The notes beneath the pieces are model-generated. The model saw nothing but the letters and a program-made list of their open reading frames with translations. It was not told where the DNA came from and made no database searches. From an uncultured Odoribacter sp. (GTDB taxonomy: Bacteria; Bacteroidota; Bacteroidia; Bacteroidales; Marinifilaceae), in contig CAJTSF010000015.1 in the NCBI GenBank assembly GCA_910578985.1, positions 1-49,025 of the forward strand: a stretch of 49,025 bases of DNA, written 5' to 3'. Below are positions 8,306 to 17,466 of the stretch, piece after piece. Every line of letters begins with the position of its first letter. The first letter of the stretch is position 1. Both the position numbers and the translations under genes were made by a program.

Positions 8306-8383
8306 TTCTCGTAACTGATGGCTGAGCATCTCCTTTTCCCCATATTTGGGTATCTTGTCAGGCGGGATTCACGATTTTTAGGT

Positions 8384-8415
8384 ATTGCGGCAGGAGGCGG
8401 CAGGCAGTACCTTTG
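8384..8415 (+). promoter_or_regulatory. Promoter of the hmu operon
   Basis: TACCTTTG at 8408-8415 is a full -7 box. ATTG at 8384-8387, 20 nt upstream, matches three of four positions of the -33 box. The start would be near 8422, giving a leader of about 55 nt before hmuY. The region immediately upstream holds the phased repeats. I found no palindrome resembling a classical Fur box. Confidence 0.7.
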
Positions 8416-8477
8416 ACACGTTCTAAATAAGTAAGAACAGGGACGAAATATTAGTAATTTAAAATAAATCAAAGACA

Positions 8478-9482
8478 ATGAAAAAACTGAATGTATTGAT
8501 GTGCGGACTGCTGTTGGGCGGTCTGGTATTTACAGGGTGTAGCGATGACGATGACAAGGGCGGTAATGCCGAGGGAACGGAAGCGGCGGTGGTGGCGCAT
8601 GAGTATGGGGAGTGGACGTATTTCAATTTTGCCGACGGGGCGACAAAGACCTTGCCGATACAGAAAAAAGAGGGAGCTGTGACCGGTCTGTACACGGGTG
8701 ATTTGAAAGGCACCGGGATGTTTGCGAGCTTTTCGCAGGAGGGAGTTAGCGTGAGTGTCAGCCGGGTGTCTGCGGACAGTGTGGATGTGGAGTTTATGGA
8801 CTTGACGCTGTCGATGAGTGAAGAGCCGGCAGAGCCGTTCACACTGACGACGCGGGCAGAGGCGAAGTTGGTGGGCGATAAGTGGGAGCTGACGAGCGTA
8901 GAGTCGGAAACACTGGTAGGAGAAATGCTTTATAAATTTTCATTTACCGGAACCATCGGTACGACGAAAGGCGCGGAAGTGCTGTTGAATTGTAAAATGA
9001 CGCCGGGAGCTATGCCGATGCCTATTACCATGACTTATATCTCTGAGGTTGCCGACAGCTATACTTACGAGGTGGATGCGGACGAGGAGAGCGCGTTGGC
9101 GTGGGACATTGCCGTGCATAAGTATGATATGCGCACGAACAATGGGTTGGTGAAGAAATTGGATACAAAAAACTTTGATGCCGTTACGGTTGGCAATGTG
9201 CCGGCGGATGAGGAGATGGTAGCGGATACGGACGGTTCCGTGATGGCGGACATGAGCAACATGATGAACGGTTTCGTGGGCTATCAGAGCGTGAAGCTGA
9301 ACAAGGAATTGGGCGGTTGGGTGACTGCCACGCCGACGGGCACGATGCCTCCTTATACGTACACACTGAATGACAATGTGTTTGTCGTGAAGGTGAACGG
9401 CAAGGTGTGGAAAATGCAGTTCAATGCCTATACTTATGGCGGTAAGACGGCTGCCAAGTTTGTTTACGGGGAAGTTGAGTAG
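8478..9482 (+). CDS. hmuY: HmuY-type haem-binding lipoprotein with extra N-terminal domain
   Basis: A 334-residue lipoprotein (signal peptide with lipobox VFTGC, Cys about residue 21, then an acidic SDDDDKGG stretch typical of surface-exported Bacteroidota lipoproteins). The C-terminal half (about 190-334) carries the HmuY signature WDIAVHKYDMRTNNG and the later YGGKTAAKFVYGEVE strand. HmuY is a secreted or surface haemophore that takes haem from host proteins and passes it to HmuR. Residues about 35-180 resemble a lipocalin/calycin-like beta domain (GAVTGLYTGDLKGTG...). This makes the protein clearly longer than the about 216-residue HmuY of Porphyromonas gingivalis. It is the first gene of hmuYRSTUV. 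The haem-binding residues cannot be pinned down by eye. Confidence 0.85.
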   Translation: MKKLNVLMCGLLLGGLVFTGCSDDDDKGGNAEGTEAAVVAHEYGEWTYFNFADGATKTLPIQKKEGAVTGLYTGDLKGTGMFASFSQEGVSVSVSRVSADSVDVEFMDLTLSMSEEPAEPFTLTTRAEAKLVGDKWELTSVESETLVGEMLYKFSFTGTIGTTKGAEVLLNCKMTPGAMPMPITMTYISEVADSYTYEVDADEESALAWDIAVHKYDMRTNNGLVKKLDTKNFDAVTVGNVPADEEMVADTDGSVMADMSNMMNGFVGYQSVKLNKELGGWVTATPTGTMPPYTYTLNDNVFVVKVNGKVWKMQFNAYTYGGKTAAKFVYGEVE

Positions 9483-9485
9483 TTC

Positions 9486-11714
9486 ATGCGCCGAATCGTA
9501 TTATTTATAGTTTTGTGGATGGCGTTGTCCGCCCGGGCGGAAGAGGAGACTCTTCCGTCGGCGGTCGCGCTTGTTCAGGGAGTTGTGCTCGACGAGGGGG
9601 GCATGCCTTTGGCGGGTGCTTCCGTGTGGGTAAAAGGGACGACTGTCGGGGCGGGGACGAATGCGAGGGGGGAGTTTGTGTTGGCGTTGCGCAAGAGCGG
9701 GAGGCAGGTGTTGCGTTTCAGTTTTACGGGTTATCAGCCGCAGGAGGTTGTGTGGGAGGGTAAGGAGGATGCCGAGCTGACCATCCGGTTGGAACCGTCG
9801 TGCAATTCGTTGGACGAGGTGGTGATTACCGGCACGCGGACGCCGAAGCCGTTGAAAGAGGTGCCTGTGCTGACGCGGGTAGTTTCCGAGCGGGAAATCC
9901 GGCAGATTAATCCGCCGGATTTCCGGAGTCTGCTGGAGTTTGCCTTGCCGGGACTGCAATTTGGCACGGCGCACGGCTCGAACCTGCCGACGCTGAAGTT
10001 CCAGGGGGCAGAAGGGGGTTATGTGCTGTTTCTCGTGGACGGGGAGCGGATTGGCGGCGAGGGGTCGAACGGAAACATTGATTTCGAGCGTATCGATGTG
10101 GACAACATCGCCCGCATCGAGGTGGTGAAGGGGGCGATGTCCGCGCTCTACGGGGCGCAGGCGATGGGCGGCGTGGTGAATATCATCACGAAGAATGCCG
10201 ACCGGCCTTTTACGGCGGATGTGAGCGCCCGCGTCGGGAGCAAGGACGAGATGAAGTATTCGGCTTCGGTGGGGACGAAACTGAACCGTTTTTCTTCTTA
10301 TACGACTTTTTCTTACCGCAAGAGTGACCCTTATGAGGTGAAGGACAAGGACGGGTTGGTGCAGGAGATTCACGGGCGGGATTCCGTGTGGCGGGACACC
10401 TCCGCGCGGGGGTCGTCCGTCGTGTTGGGGTATGACGTGTGGTCGCTGAACGAGCGTTTGGGGTATTCGTTTACGGATGCGCTGAAGGCGGAACTGTCTG
10501 CGGGCTATTACCGGAACAATCTGCGGAATCCGTATGAGCTGGACGGGGTGCAAGACCGTTTTTCTACGCTGACGATTCATCCGAAACTGCATTATATGGC
10601 GGGTGAGAATCATTTGCTGACGCTTTCTTATATGATGGATGATTACGTGAAGAGGGAGGTGTATTCGGACGGTTTTCCCGACCGGAAGACGATGGAGGAT
10701 TTCACGAATACCGTCCGCCTGAATTATTCCGGCAAGCCGGCGGAGCGGCACACGGTGACGGCGGGCGTGGAGGTGAATACGCAGAGGATGCACCATTATT
10801 GGTTTGACAAGGAGGCGTTGCTGGATTACACGCAGCGGAATTACGTGTTGTACGTGCAGGAGGAATGGAGGGCGACCGAGGCGTTCAGTTTGGTGGCGGG
10901 CGTACGTTCCGATTGCCATTCCGATTACGGTTTCCATCCCAGTCCCAATATTTCGCTGATGTACCGTTGGGCGGGGCTGTCGCTGCGCGGCGGCTACGGC
11001 ATGGGCTTCCGCCTGCCGACGCTGAAGGAGTTGCACGCCGCCTACCCGATGGGCGGGTTCGGTTTCATGATATACGGGAATGAGGATTTGAAGCCTGAAG
11101 AGAGTCATCAGGGGACGTTTTCCGTGGAGTACACGAAAGGGGTGTTCAACGGCTCCGTGGCGGGCTATTATACGAAGTACCGGAATGAGATTTATTTAGG
11201 GACGTATGAGGAGGAGGACGGCACGCTGGCGCAGAAGTATTATAATCACGAGAGCAGCCATAAAACGGGCGTGGACGTGATGGGGCAGGTGCGACTGGAT
11301 TGCGGTTTCACGTTTAACGGTGCCTATTCGTATGTGAATACCCACGCCGATGTGGAGGGCTACAATACATCGGTGTTCCGTCCGCACAGCCTGACTTTCA
11401 CGGCGAATTACGCGCGGCAGTTGGGCAAGGTGAAGGCTTCGGCGGCGTTGAACGGCCGTTGGTTGTCGAAAGTGGACGTGTGGAACAAGGACGATGACGG
11501 TAATTACGTGCTGACGCCCTATTACGCTTATACTTCCGTAGACCTCAATCTGGGGGCGCGGTTTTCCCGCGGTTTCCGTTTGGCGTTGGGGTTGAACAAT
11601 CTGATGAATTTCAAGGCGAAGAATGCCGCTGCCGATTCTTCGGTCATCCCGCAGCGGGGCATCGAGGTCGTGGGGACGTTGGGAATCAATCTGGCGGATT
11701 TGTTGAAACTTTAA
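9486..11714 (+). CDS. hmuR: TonB-dependent haem receptor HmuR
   Basis: A 742-residue outer-membrane receptor. It has a signal peptide (residues 1-18), a carboxypeptidase-regulatory-like domain (about 27-105; VQGVVLDEGGMPLAGASVWVKG), the plug (about 110-235; VVITGTRTPKPLKEVP, MSALYGAQAMGGVVNIIT) and a 22-strand barrel to the C-terminus. Haem-receptor landmarks are recognisable: GYGMGFRLPTLKELH corresponds to the FRAP box (here FRLP) and YGNEDLKPEESHQG to the NPDL box. The gene begins 3 nt after the hmuY stop. Haem delivered by HmuY would be taken across the outer membrane here at the expense of TonB energy. Confidence 0.93.
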   Translation: MRRIVLFIVLWMALSARAEEETLPSAVALVQGVVLDEGGMPLAGASVWVKGTTVGAGTNARGEFVLALRKSGRQVLRFSFTGYQPQEVVWEGKEDAELTIRLEPSCNSLDEVVITGTRTPKPLKEVPVLTRVVSEREIRQINPPDFRSLLEFALPGLQFGTAHGSNLPTLKFQGAEGGYVLFLVDGERIGGEGSNGNIDFERIDVDNIARIEVVKGAMSALYGAQAMGGVVNIITKNADRPFTADVSARVGSKDEMKYSASVGTKLNRFSSYTTFSYRKSDPYEVKDKDGLVQEIHGRDSVWRDTSARGSSVVLGYDVWSLNERLGYSFTDALKAELSAGYYRNNLRNPYELDGVQDRFSTLTIHPKLHYMAGENHLLTLSYMMDDYVKREVYSDGFPDRKTMEDFTNTVRLNYSGKPAERHTVTAGVEVNTQRMHHYWFDKEALLDYTQRNYVLYVQEEWRATEAFSLVAGVRSDCHSDYGFHPSPNISLMYRWAGLSLRGGYGMGFRLPTLKELHAAYPMGGFGFMIYGNEDLKPEESHQGTFSVEYTKGVFNGSVAGYYTKYRNEIYLGTYEEEDGTLAQKYYNHESSHKTGVDVMGQVRLDCGFTFNGAYSYVNTHADVEGYNTSVFRPHSLTFTANYARQLGKVKASAALNGRWLSKVDVWNKDDDGNYVLTPYYAYTSVDLNLGARFSRGFRLALGLNNLMNFKAKNAAADSSVIPQRGIEVVGTLGINLADLLKL

Positions 11715-11718
11715 ACGA

Positions 11719-14700
11719 ATGAAGATGAAAAGGAAAATTATATTGACTTTGGCGGCACTCGTGGCGGTGTTGCTGGGCGTGTGGGTGTACGGCACGTGGT
11801 TTGGCGTGACGCGGGTGGCTTTCGTGAATTTCCAGACGATTTCGATGGGAAGCATTGCCAAGGCGAACGACAATCCGATGGTGAAGGTGTATGAGGTGGG
11901 GACGGACGAATTGGACGAACTGACGGGATATGACATGGTGTTTGTGAACGGCATGGGGTTGGGCATCGTTGCCGGACAGCGCGCGCAGATACAACGCGCT
12001 GCCCGGCGCGGGGTGCCGGTCTATACGACGATGGCGACGAATCCCGCCAACAATATTTGCAGTACGGATTCCTTGCACGTGGCGAAGCTGGCGGCTTATC
12101 TCGGTGGCGGCGGACGGCGGAATTACCGGAATATGCTGAATTATATCCGCCAGGAGATTGACGGCAAGATAGGGCATACGCCCGAGGTGGAGGAGCCGGT
12201 GGAACGGGCTTCCGATATTCTGTACCATGCGGGCGTGCAGAGTCCGGATGAGGAAGCGGAGTTTTTGACCGTGGCGGATTATGAGAAGTTTTTAAGGGAT
12301 AACGGTCTGTATAAGGAGGGTGCGCGCCGCATCGCGGTGACCGGACAGATGGCGGACGCCACAGGGTTGATTGCGGCGTTGGAGAAAGCGGGGTATAATG
12401 TTTATCCGGTTTCTTCGTTGCGGAAGGTGATGGATTTTTTAGAGGAAATCCATCCCGATGCCGTCATCAATATGGCGCACGGGCGTATGGGCGACCGGAT
12501 GGTGGAGTTCCTGAAGGAGAAGAATATCCTGTTGTTTTCGCCGCTGACGGTGAATAGCCTCGTGGAGGAGTGGGAGGCAGATCCGATGGGCATGTCGGGC
12601 GGTTTCCTGTCGCAGAGCGTGGTGACGCCCGAAATCGACGGGGCACTCCGCACGTATGCCCTGTTTGCGCAATATAAGGACAAGGAGGGGTTGCGGCATT
12701 CGTTTGCCGTGCCGGAGCGTTTGGAGACGTTTGTGAAGAATGTGGATAATTACCTGAATCTGAGAGAGAAGCCTAATAGCGAGAAGCGGGTGGCGATTTA
12801 TTACTACAAGGGACCCGGGCAGAATGCCATGACGGCGGGCGGTATGGAGGTGGCTCCTTCGCTTTACAACTTGTTGCGGCGGATGAAGGCGGAGGGGTAC
12901 CGTGTGGAGGGATTGCCTGCCGGTCATAAGGAATTGGAGCAGATGATTATGGCGCAGGGAGCTGTTTTCGGTACGTATGCCGAGGGGGCTTTCGACGAGT
13001 TTATGCGGAGCGGTCATCCGGAACTGATAACTAAAGAGCAGTATGAAGCGTGGGTAAAGGCTTCCTTGCGGCCGGAGAAGTATGCGGAGGTGGTGGCAGC
13101 CAACGGGGAGTTTCCCGGCAGTTACATGACGACGCCGGACGGACGGTTGGGCGTGGCGCGCCTGCAGTTCGGAAATGTGGTGCTGATGCCACAGAACGCC
13201 GCCGGGGCGGGGGACAACTCTTTCCAGGTGGTGCACGGCACGGACATGGCGCCCCCGCACACGTATATTGCTTCTTATTTGTGGATGCAGCACGGTTTCA
13301 AGGCGGACGCCCTGATTCATTTCGGGACGCACGGCAGTCTGGAGTTTACGCCCAAAAAGCAGGTGGCGTTGTGCAGCAATGACTGGGCTGACCGTCTGGT
13401 GGGGGCAGTGCCTCATTTCTATATTTACTCCATCGGCAACGTGGGGGAGGGCATGATTGCGAAACGGCGTTCGTATGCCGGGTTGCAGTCCTATCTGACG
13501 CCTCCTTTTCTGGAAAGCAGCGTGCGGGGCATTTACCGTGATTTGATGGAGAAGGTGAAGGTTTACAATGCCCGTTTGGGGGCGGACGGAGGAGTGGATG
13601 CCGACGCTTTGGAGAAAGCGTCGCTGGCTGTGAAGGCGGCGACGGTGAAGTTGGGCATCCACCGTGAGTTGGGATTGGACAGTGTGCTGACGGTGCCTTA
13701 TACGGAGGAGGATGTTTTGCGTGTGGAGAATTTTGCGGAAGAATTGGCGGCGGAGAAGATTACGGGGCAGCTGTACACGATGGGAGTGCCTTATGAACCG
13801 GCACGGATTGTTTCGTCCGTTTATTCGATGTCTACGGAGCCGATAGCATATAGCTTGCTGGCTTTGGACAAGCAGCGCGGCAAGGCGGATGAACGGTTGT
13901 TAAAACATAAGTCGCTGTTTGCGCGGCGGTATTTGAATCCTGCCCGCGAGCTGGTGGGACAGCAATTGAAGCGGTCGGCACCCGTCACGGATGAACAGAT
14001 TTGCCGGATTGCGGGGATTACCGCCGCGGAGTTGGCAAAAGCGCGGGAGGTTGTCGCCGGACGCAATGCCCCGAAGGGCATGATGGCGATGATGATGAAC
14101 AGGGGGGCGTCAGGGAAGAAAAAAGAATATACGAAAGAGGAAATCAATTTCGCCTTGGCGGTTTCGGAAGTGGAGCGGACGGTGCGGAATATCCGCAATT
14201 ACCGGCGGCAGTTGCAGGAGAGCCCCGAAAGCGAATTGTCCTCGATGATGAACGCGCTGAATGGCGGTTACACGGCGCCTTCGCCCGGCGGCGACCCGAT
14301 TGTGAATCCGAATACACTGCCTACGGGACGGAACATGTTTGCCGTGAATGCGGAGGAAACGCCTACGGAGGCGGCATGGGAAAGGGGTATGCAGTTGGCG
14401 AAGAGTACCATTGACATGTATCGCGAACGTCATGACGGGGAGTATCCGAAAAAGGTGAGCTATACTTTGTGGTCGGGCGAGTTCATAGAGACGGGCGGCG
14501 CGACGATAGCCCAGGTGCTTTATATGCTTGGCGTGGAACCTGTGCGTGACGCTTTCGGGCGGGTGAGTGATTTGAAACTGATTCCTTCGGAGGTGCTGGG
14601 ACGCCCGCGCATCGATGTGGTGGTGCAGACCTCCGGGCAGTTGCGCGATCTGGCGGCTTCGCGTCTGTTTCTGATAAACCGGGCGGTGGAGATGGCTGCT

Positions 14701-15819
14701 GCTGCGGGTAGCGAGCATTATGAGAACCAGGTGGCAGCCGGTGTGGTGGAGGCTGAACGGGCATTGACCGAGAAAGGCGTTTCGCCGAAGGAGGCGCGGG
14801 AAATGGCTTCTTTCCGCGTGTTCGGCGGGGCGAACGGAGGCTACGGTACCGGCATACAGGGCATGGTGGAAGCGGGTGACCGCTGGGAGGACGAGTCGGA
14901 GATTGCCGCCGCTTACCTCAACAATATGGGAGCTTATTACGGCAGCGAGAAGAATTGGGAGGCGTTCCGGAAGTATGTTTTCGAAGCGGCGCTGACGCGA
15001 ACGGATGTGGTGGTGCAGCCCCGGCAGAGCAATACATGGGGCGCTTTGAGCCTCGACCATGTGTATGAGTTTATGGGAGGGATGAACCTGGCTGTGCGGA
15101 ATGTCACGGGTAAAGACCCCGACGCTTATTTCAGCGATTACCGCAACCGCAATAACAATCGGATGCAGGAGCTGAAGGAATCCATCGGCGTGGAGTCGCG
15201 GACAACGATATTGAACCCCGCCTATATCTGCGAGAAGATGAAGGGCGAGGCTTCCTCTGCCGGTACGTTTGCGGAAACCGTCCGCAACACGTACGGGTGG
15301 AACGTGATGAAGCCCAACGTGGTGGACAAGGAGTTGTGGAACGATATATACGACGTTTATGTCAAAGACAAGTTCAACCTGGGTGTGCAGAAGTATTTCG
15401 AGCAACAGAATCCGGCCGCGTTGGAAGAAATGACGGCGGTGATGTTGGAGACGGTGCGTAAGGGATTGTGGAAAGCGAGTGAGCGGCAAGTTGCCGATTT
15501 GGCACGCCTGCATACCGAGTTGGTGAACAAATATCGTCCTTCCTGTTCGGGGTTTGTGTGCGACAACGCGAAGTTGCGTGATTTTATCTCCTCTAAATCG
15601 GAGCCTTCTGTTGCGGCACAATACAAGGAAAGCATTGCCGAAATCCGCGAGGCGGCGGTCCGCAAGGATAAAGGGGTGGTGATGAAGAAGGAGGAACTCC
15701 GTCCGCAGGCAGACAGGCAGAAGACCCGGGTGGCTGCTCCGTGGATTGCCGTCGCTGTGGTGGTGGCATTGGCGGGATTGGCATTGCTGGTGCGTCGTCG
15801 GAGAAAAAACCGGATGTAA
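11719..15819 (+). CDS. hmuS: HmuS, CobN/BchH-like chelatase-family membrane protein
   Basis: A 1366-residue protein of the CobN/magnesium-chelatase large-subunit family. An N-terminal helix (about 6-24) and a C-terminal helix with an RRRRKNR stop (about 1338-1358) anchor it, with the large catalytic-type body on the periplasmic side. CobN hallmarks include IYYYKGPGQNAMTAGG, LIHFGTHGSLEFTPKKQ, MFAVNAEETPTEAAWERG, GRPRIDVVVQTSGQLRDL and VFGGANGGYGTG. The cobalt and magnesium chelatases insert metal into tetrapyrroles. In haem-uptake operons without cobalamin genes the likely substrate is haem, and a reverse (iron-removing) reaction has been proposed for HmuS. No cobalamin genes adjoin it. It starts 4 nt after hmuR and is followed by ExbB-like genes that may energise it. 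Confidence 0.9.
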   Translation: MKMKRKIILTLAALVAVLLGVWVYGTWFGVTRVAFVNFQTISMGSIAKANDNPMVKVYEVGTDELDELTGYDMVFVNGMGLGIVAGQRAQIQRAARRGVPVYTTMATNPANNICSTDSLHVAKLAAYLGGGGRRNYRNMLNYIRQEIDGKIGHTPEVEEPVERASDILYHAGVQSPDEEAEFLTVADYEKFLRDNGLYKEGARRIAVTGQMADATGLIAALEKAGYNVYPVSSLRKVMDFLEEIHPDAVINMAHGRMGDRMVEFLKEKNILLFSPLTVNSLVEEWEADPMGMSGGFLSQSVVTPEIDGALRTYALFAQYKDKEGLRHSFAVPERLETFVKNVDNYLNLREKPNSEKRVAIYYYKGPGQNAMTAGGMEVAPSLYNLLRRMKAEGYRVEGLPAGHKELEQMIMAQGAVFGTYAEGAFDEFMRSGHPELITKEQYEAWVKASLRPEKYAEVVAANGEFPGSYMTTPDGRLGVARLQFGNVVLMPQNAAGAGDNSFQVVHGTDMAPPHTYIASYLWMQHGFKADALIHFGTHGSLEFTPKKQVALCSNDWADRLVGAVPHFYIYSIGNVGEGMIAKRRSYAGLQSYLTPPFLESSVRGIYRDLMEKVKVYNARLGADGGVDADALEKASLAVKAATVKLGIHRELGLDSVLTVPYTEEDVLRVENFAEELAAEKITGQLYTMGVPYEPARIVSSVYSMSTEPIAYSLLALDKQRGKADERLLKHKSLFARRYLNPARELVGQQLKRSAPVTDEQICRIAGITAAELAKAREVVAGRNAPKGMMAMMMNRGASGKKKEYTKEEINFALAVSEVERTVRNIRNYRRQLQESPESELSSMMNALNGGYTAPSPGGDPIVNPNTLPTGRNMFAVNAEETPTEAAWERGMQLAKSTIDMYRERHDGEYPKKVSYTLWSGEFIETGGATIAQVLYMLGVEPVRDAFGRVSDLKLIPSEVLGRPRIDVVVQTSGQLRDLAASRLFLINRAVEMAAAAGSEHYENQVAAGVVEAERALTEKGVSPKEAREMASFRVFGGANGGYGTGIQGMVEAGDRWEDESEIAAAYLNNMGAYYGSEKNWEAFRKYVFEAALTRTDVVVQPRQSNTWGALSLDHVYEFMGGMNLAVRNVTGKDPDAYFSDYRNRNNNRMQELKESIGVESRTTILNPAYICEKMKGEASSAGTFAETVRNTYGWNVMKPNVVDKELWNDIYDVYVKDKFNLGVQKYFEQQNPAALEEMTAVMLETVRKGLWKASERQVADLARLHTELVNKYRPSCSGFVCDNAKLRDFISSKSEPSVAAQYKESIAEIREAAVRKDKGVVMKKEELRPQADRQKTRVAAPWIAVAVVVALAGLALLVRRRRKNRM

Positions 15820-15832
15820 ATGGGCGTTTGAA

Positions 15833-16522
15833 ATGGATGCGATTATTTGGATATTGATTTTGCTGACCGCTCTCAACTTCCTGTTGAAGCAGACTTTCCG
15901 GTCGTGGCGAGGCACTGTGGCGGCAGCGGTCGTGGCAGCGGGATTCGTTGCGACGATGTGGCCGTATGCCATCGAGCAGTCGAAGACGCAGATTGCCGAC
16001 TGGCTTTCGGACACGGCACTGATGCTCGACACGGCGGTCGTGCTGACGGTGGAGGTGGCATTACAGATGGCGTTTTGCCTTCTGTCCGTCCACTTGGAGA
16101 ACGTTTCCCCCGTGAAGAAACGGATGCGGGTGGCGAGGAAAATACTCTATTGGTTCCCCGGCGTGCTGATACTTCCGGTGCTGTTTTTCGGCCTTACGCA
16201 ACTGATATTCGCCTTGCCGGGCATTTCTTTCCGGCAGGTGGCGTGGGGATTCGGATTGGCGGTGTTGCTGTTGGTGCCGTTGGGGCGTGGGGGACTTAAG
16301 TGGTTGGTGCCCGAACCGGAGCTGAGGCTGGAATTGCTGTTCCTGCTCCATGCGTTGGTCGCCGTCCTTGGTGTCATCGCCACGGTGAACGGGCGGACTG
16401 CCGTTCAGGGCACGGCTACGGTGAACTGGCTGGCGCTCGGCGGCTGTATCGTCATTTTTGTTGCGGTGGCTGCGTCGGGATGGTTGTGGCGGAAATGGAG
16501 AGGGAGACGGATATCATGTTGA
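15833..16522 (+). CDS. hmuT: HmuT, polytopic inner-membrane protein of the haem operon
   Basis: A 229-residue protein with about six hydrophobic helices (IIWILILLTALNFLL, GTVAAAVVAAGFVATMW, LMLDTAVVLTVEVALQMAFCLL, GVLILPVLFFGLTQLIFAL, GFGLAVLLLVPLG, LLFLLHALVAVLGVIA, ALGGCIVIFVAVAASGWLW) and a basic C-terminus. I recognise it by position between the chelatase gene and the ExbB-like gene, as in the P. gingivalis hmu locus, more than by any motif. The frame opens upstream inside hmuS, but the ATG at 15833, 13 nt after the hmuS stop, is the natural start. Function unknown; the name follows synteny. Confidence 0.7.
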   Translation: MDAIIWILILLTALNFLLKQTFRSWRGTVAAAVVAAGFVATMWPYAIEQSKTQIADWLSDTALMLDTAVVLTVEVALQMAFCLLSVHLENVSPVKKRMRVARKILYWFPGVLILPVLFFGLTQLIFALPGISFRQVAWGFGLAVLLLVPLGRGGLKWLVPEPELRLELLFLLHALVAVLGVIATVNGRTAVQGTATVNWLALGGCIVIFVAVAASGWLWRKWRGRRISC

Positions 16523-16543
16523 ATGTTTAAATAGTTATACGAT

Positions 16544-17146
16544 ATGAATACGATTTCTGATATTATGTTTTGGATTTCAACGGGGTTGCTCGTGCCTGTT
16601 GTGGTTTTGTTGATTGCCCTCTTTTTCCGGGCATTGCTGCTGGTCGGCAGTTTTTTCGGTCAATATGCGGCTATCCGTAAGACGGATAAACTGATTCGCG
16701 AGCAGATGGAGGAACTGACGCCGGATAATGCGGACGGTTTGGCAGACCGCTTGCCTGCCAAGTCGAACTCCTTGGCGGTGGAGTATATGCGCCGCATTTT
16801 GGAGGCACAGCATCATGGCGCACAGGTGCAGCGCCTGCTGGCTAATTTCGAGATAGCTGCCGACAAAGACTTAGCGACCTCCAAGACGCTGACGAAGTTG
16901 GGACCTATTTTAGGTTTGATGGGTACGCTGATTCCGATGGGTCCCGCCCTCGTGGGCTTGTCTACGGGCGACATCGCCTCCATGGCGTACAATATGCAGG
17001 TGGCTTTCGCGACGACGGTTATCGGGCTTTTTGCCGGAGCCATCGGTTTCCTCACCCAGCAGGTTAAACAGCGTTGGTATTTGCAGGATATGACGAATCT
17101 GGATTTTTTGGCTGAATTGTTGAACGAAAAACACCATCGGGCATGA
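16544..17146 (+). CDS. hmuU: HmuU, MotA/TolQ/ExbB-type proton channel protein
   Basis: A 200-residue member of the MotA/TolQ/ExbB family. The first helix is at about 10-35 (GLLVPVVVLLIALFFRALLL). The family core follows at about 125-180 (LTKLGPILGLMGTLIPMGPAL, SMAYNMQVAFATTVIGLFAGAIGFL), which is the paired helices that line the ion path. In ExbB and TolQ systems such subunits surround a dimer of a single-helix partner and convert proton flow into mechanical work. The partner is probably the next gene, which overlaps by 4 nt (ATGA). It may energise HmuS or HmuR; this is inferred from operon context. Confidence 0.9.
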   Translation: MNTISDIMFWISTGLLVPVVVLLIALFFRALLLVGSFFGQYAAIRKTDKLIREQMEELTPDNADGLADRLPAKSNSLAVEYMRRILEAQHHGAQVQRLLANFEIAADKDLATSKTLTKLGPILGLMGTLIPMGPALVGLSTGDIASMAYNMQVAFATTVIGLFAGAIGFLTQQVKQRWYLQDMTNLDFLAELLNEKHHRA

Positions 17147-17466
17147 AACGCAATCTGTTGAAAAAGGAGGAGGACAGCGACCCGATCAGCGTGGTGTCCA
17201 ACCTCTTCGATGTGGCTATGGTCTTCGCCGTCGCCCTGATGGTCGCCCTTGTGACCCGCTACAATATGACGGAGATGTTTTCCAAGGAGGATTTCACCAT
17301 GGTGAAGAATCCCGGCAAGGAGAACATGGAGATTATCACGAAAGAAGGCGAGAAAATCAACCGCTATACCCCTTCCGAAGACCAGCAGGCTTCCGGTAAA
17401 CGGGGTAAAAAGGTGGGCATCGCCTATGAATTGGAGAACGGGGAGATTATTTATGTGCCGGAGTGA
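17143..17466 (+). CDS. hmuV: HmuV, DUF2149 protein (ExbD-like topology)
   Basis: A 107-residue protein with a short cytoplasmic N-terminus, one helix (about 24-42; DVAMVFAVALMVALVT) and a small hydrophilic domain. It fits DUF2149 (LKKEEDSDPISVVSNLFDVAMVF). This topology mirrors ExbD/TolR/MotB, the usual partners of the ExbB-like subunit encoded just upstream with a 4-nt overlap. It is the last gene of the hmu operon. Its final 20 bp overlap the 3' end of the convergent C_GCAxxG_C_C gene, and its stop codon lies in the loop of a terminator hairpin. Confidence 0.85.
   Translation: MKRNLLKKEEDSDPISVVSNLFDVAMVFAVALMVALVTRYNMTEMFSKEDFTMVKNPGKENMEIITKEGEKINRYTPSEDQQASGKRGKKVGIAYELENGEIIYVPE

Noticed and set aside
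9501..11108. 535-codon open frame on the minus strand inside hmuR
   Set aside because: Its product is Arg/His/Gln/Pro-rich with no recognisable domain, and it lies fully opposite a clear TonB receptor. It is a codon-bias shadow.
12439..13662. 407-codon minus-strand frame opposite hmuS
   Set aside because: Shadow of a real gene with low-complexity His/Arg composition.
11719..15819. hmuS as a cobalamin-pathway CobN
   Set aside because: There are no cobalamin genes nearby, both ends carry membrane anchors, and the flanking genes are hmuYR and ExbB-like, so haem use is the better reading.
15746..15832. N-terminal extension of hmuT
   Set aside because: Lies inside the hmuS 3' end and yields an implausible cysteine/tryptophan-rich peptide before a good ATG.
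14110..16032. 640-codon minus-strand frame opposite hmuS and hmuT
   Set aside because: His/Arg-rich composition, no start signal, and the plus strand has a strong CobN-family gene.
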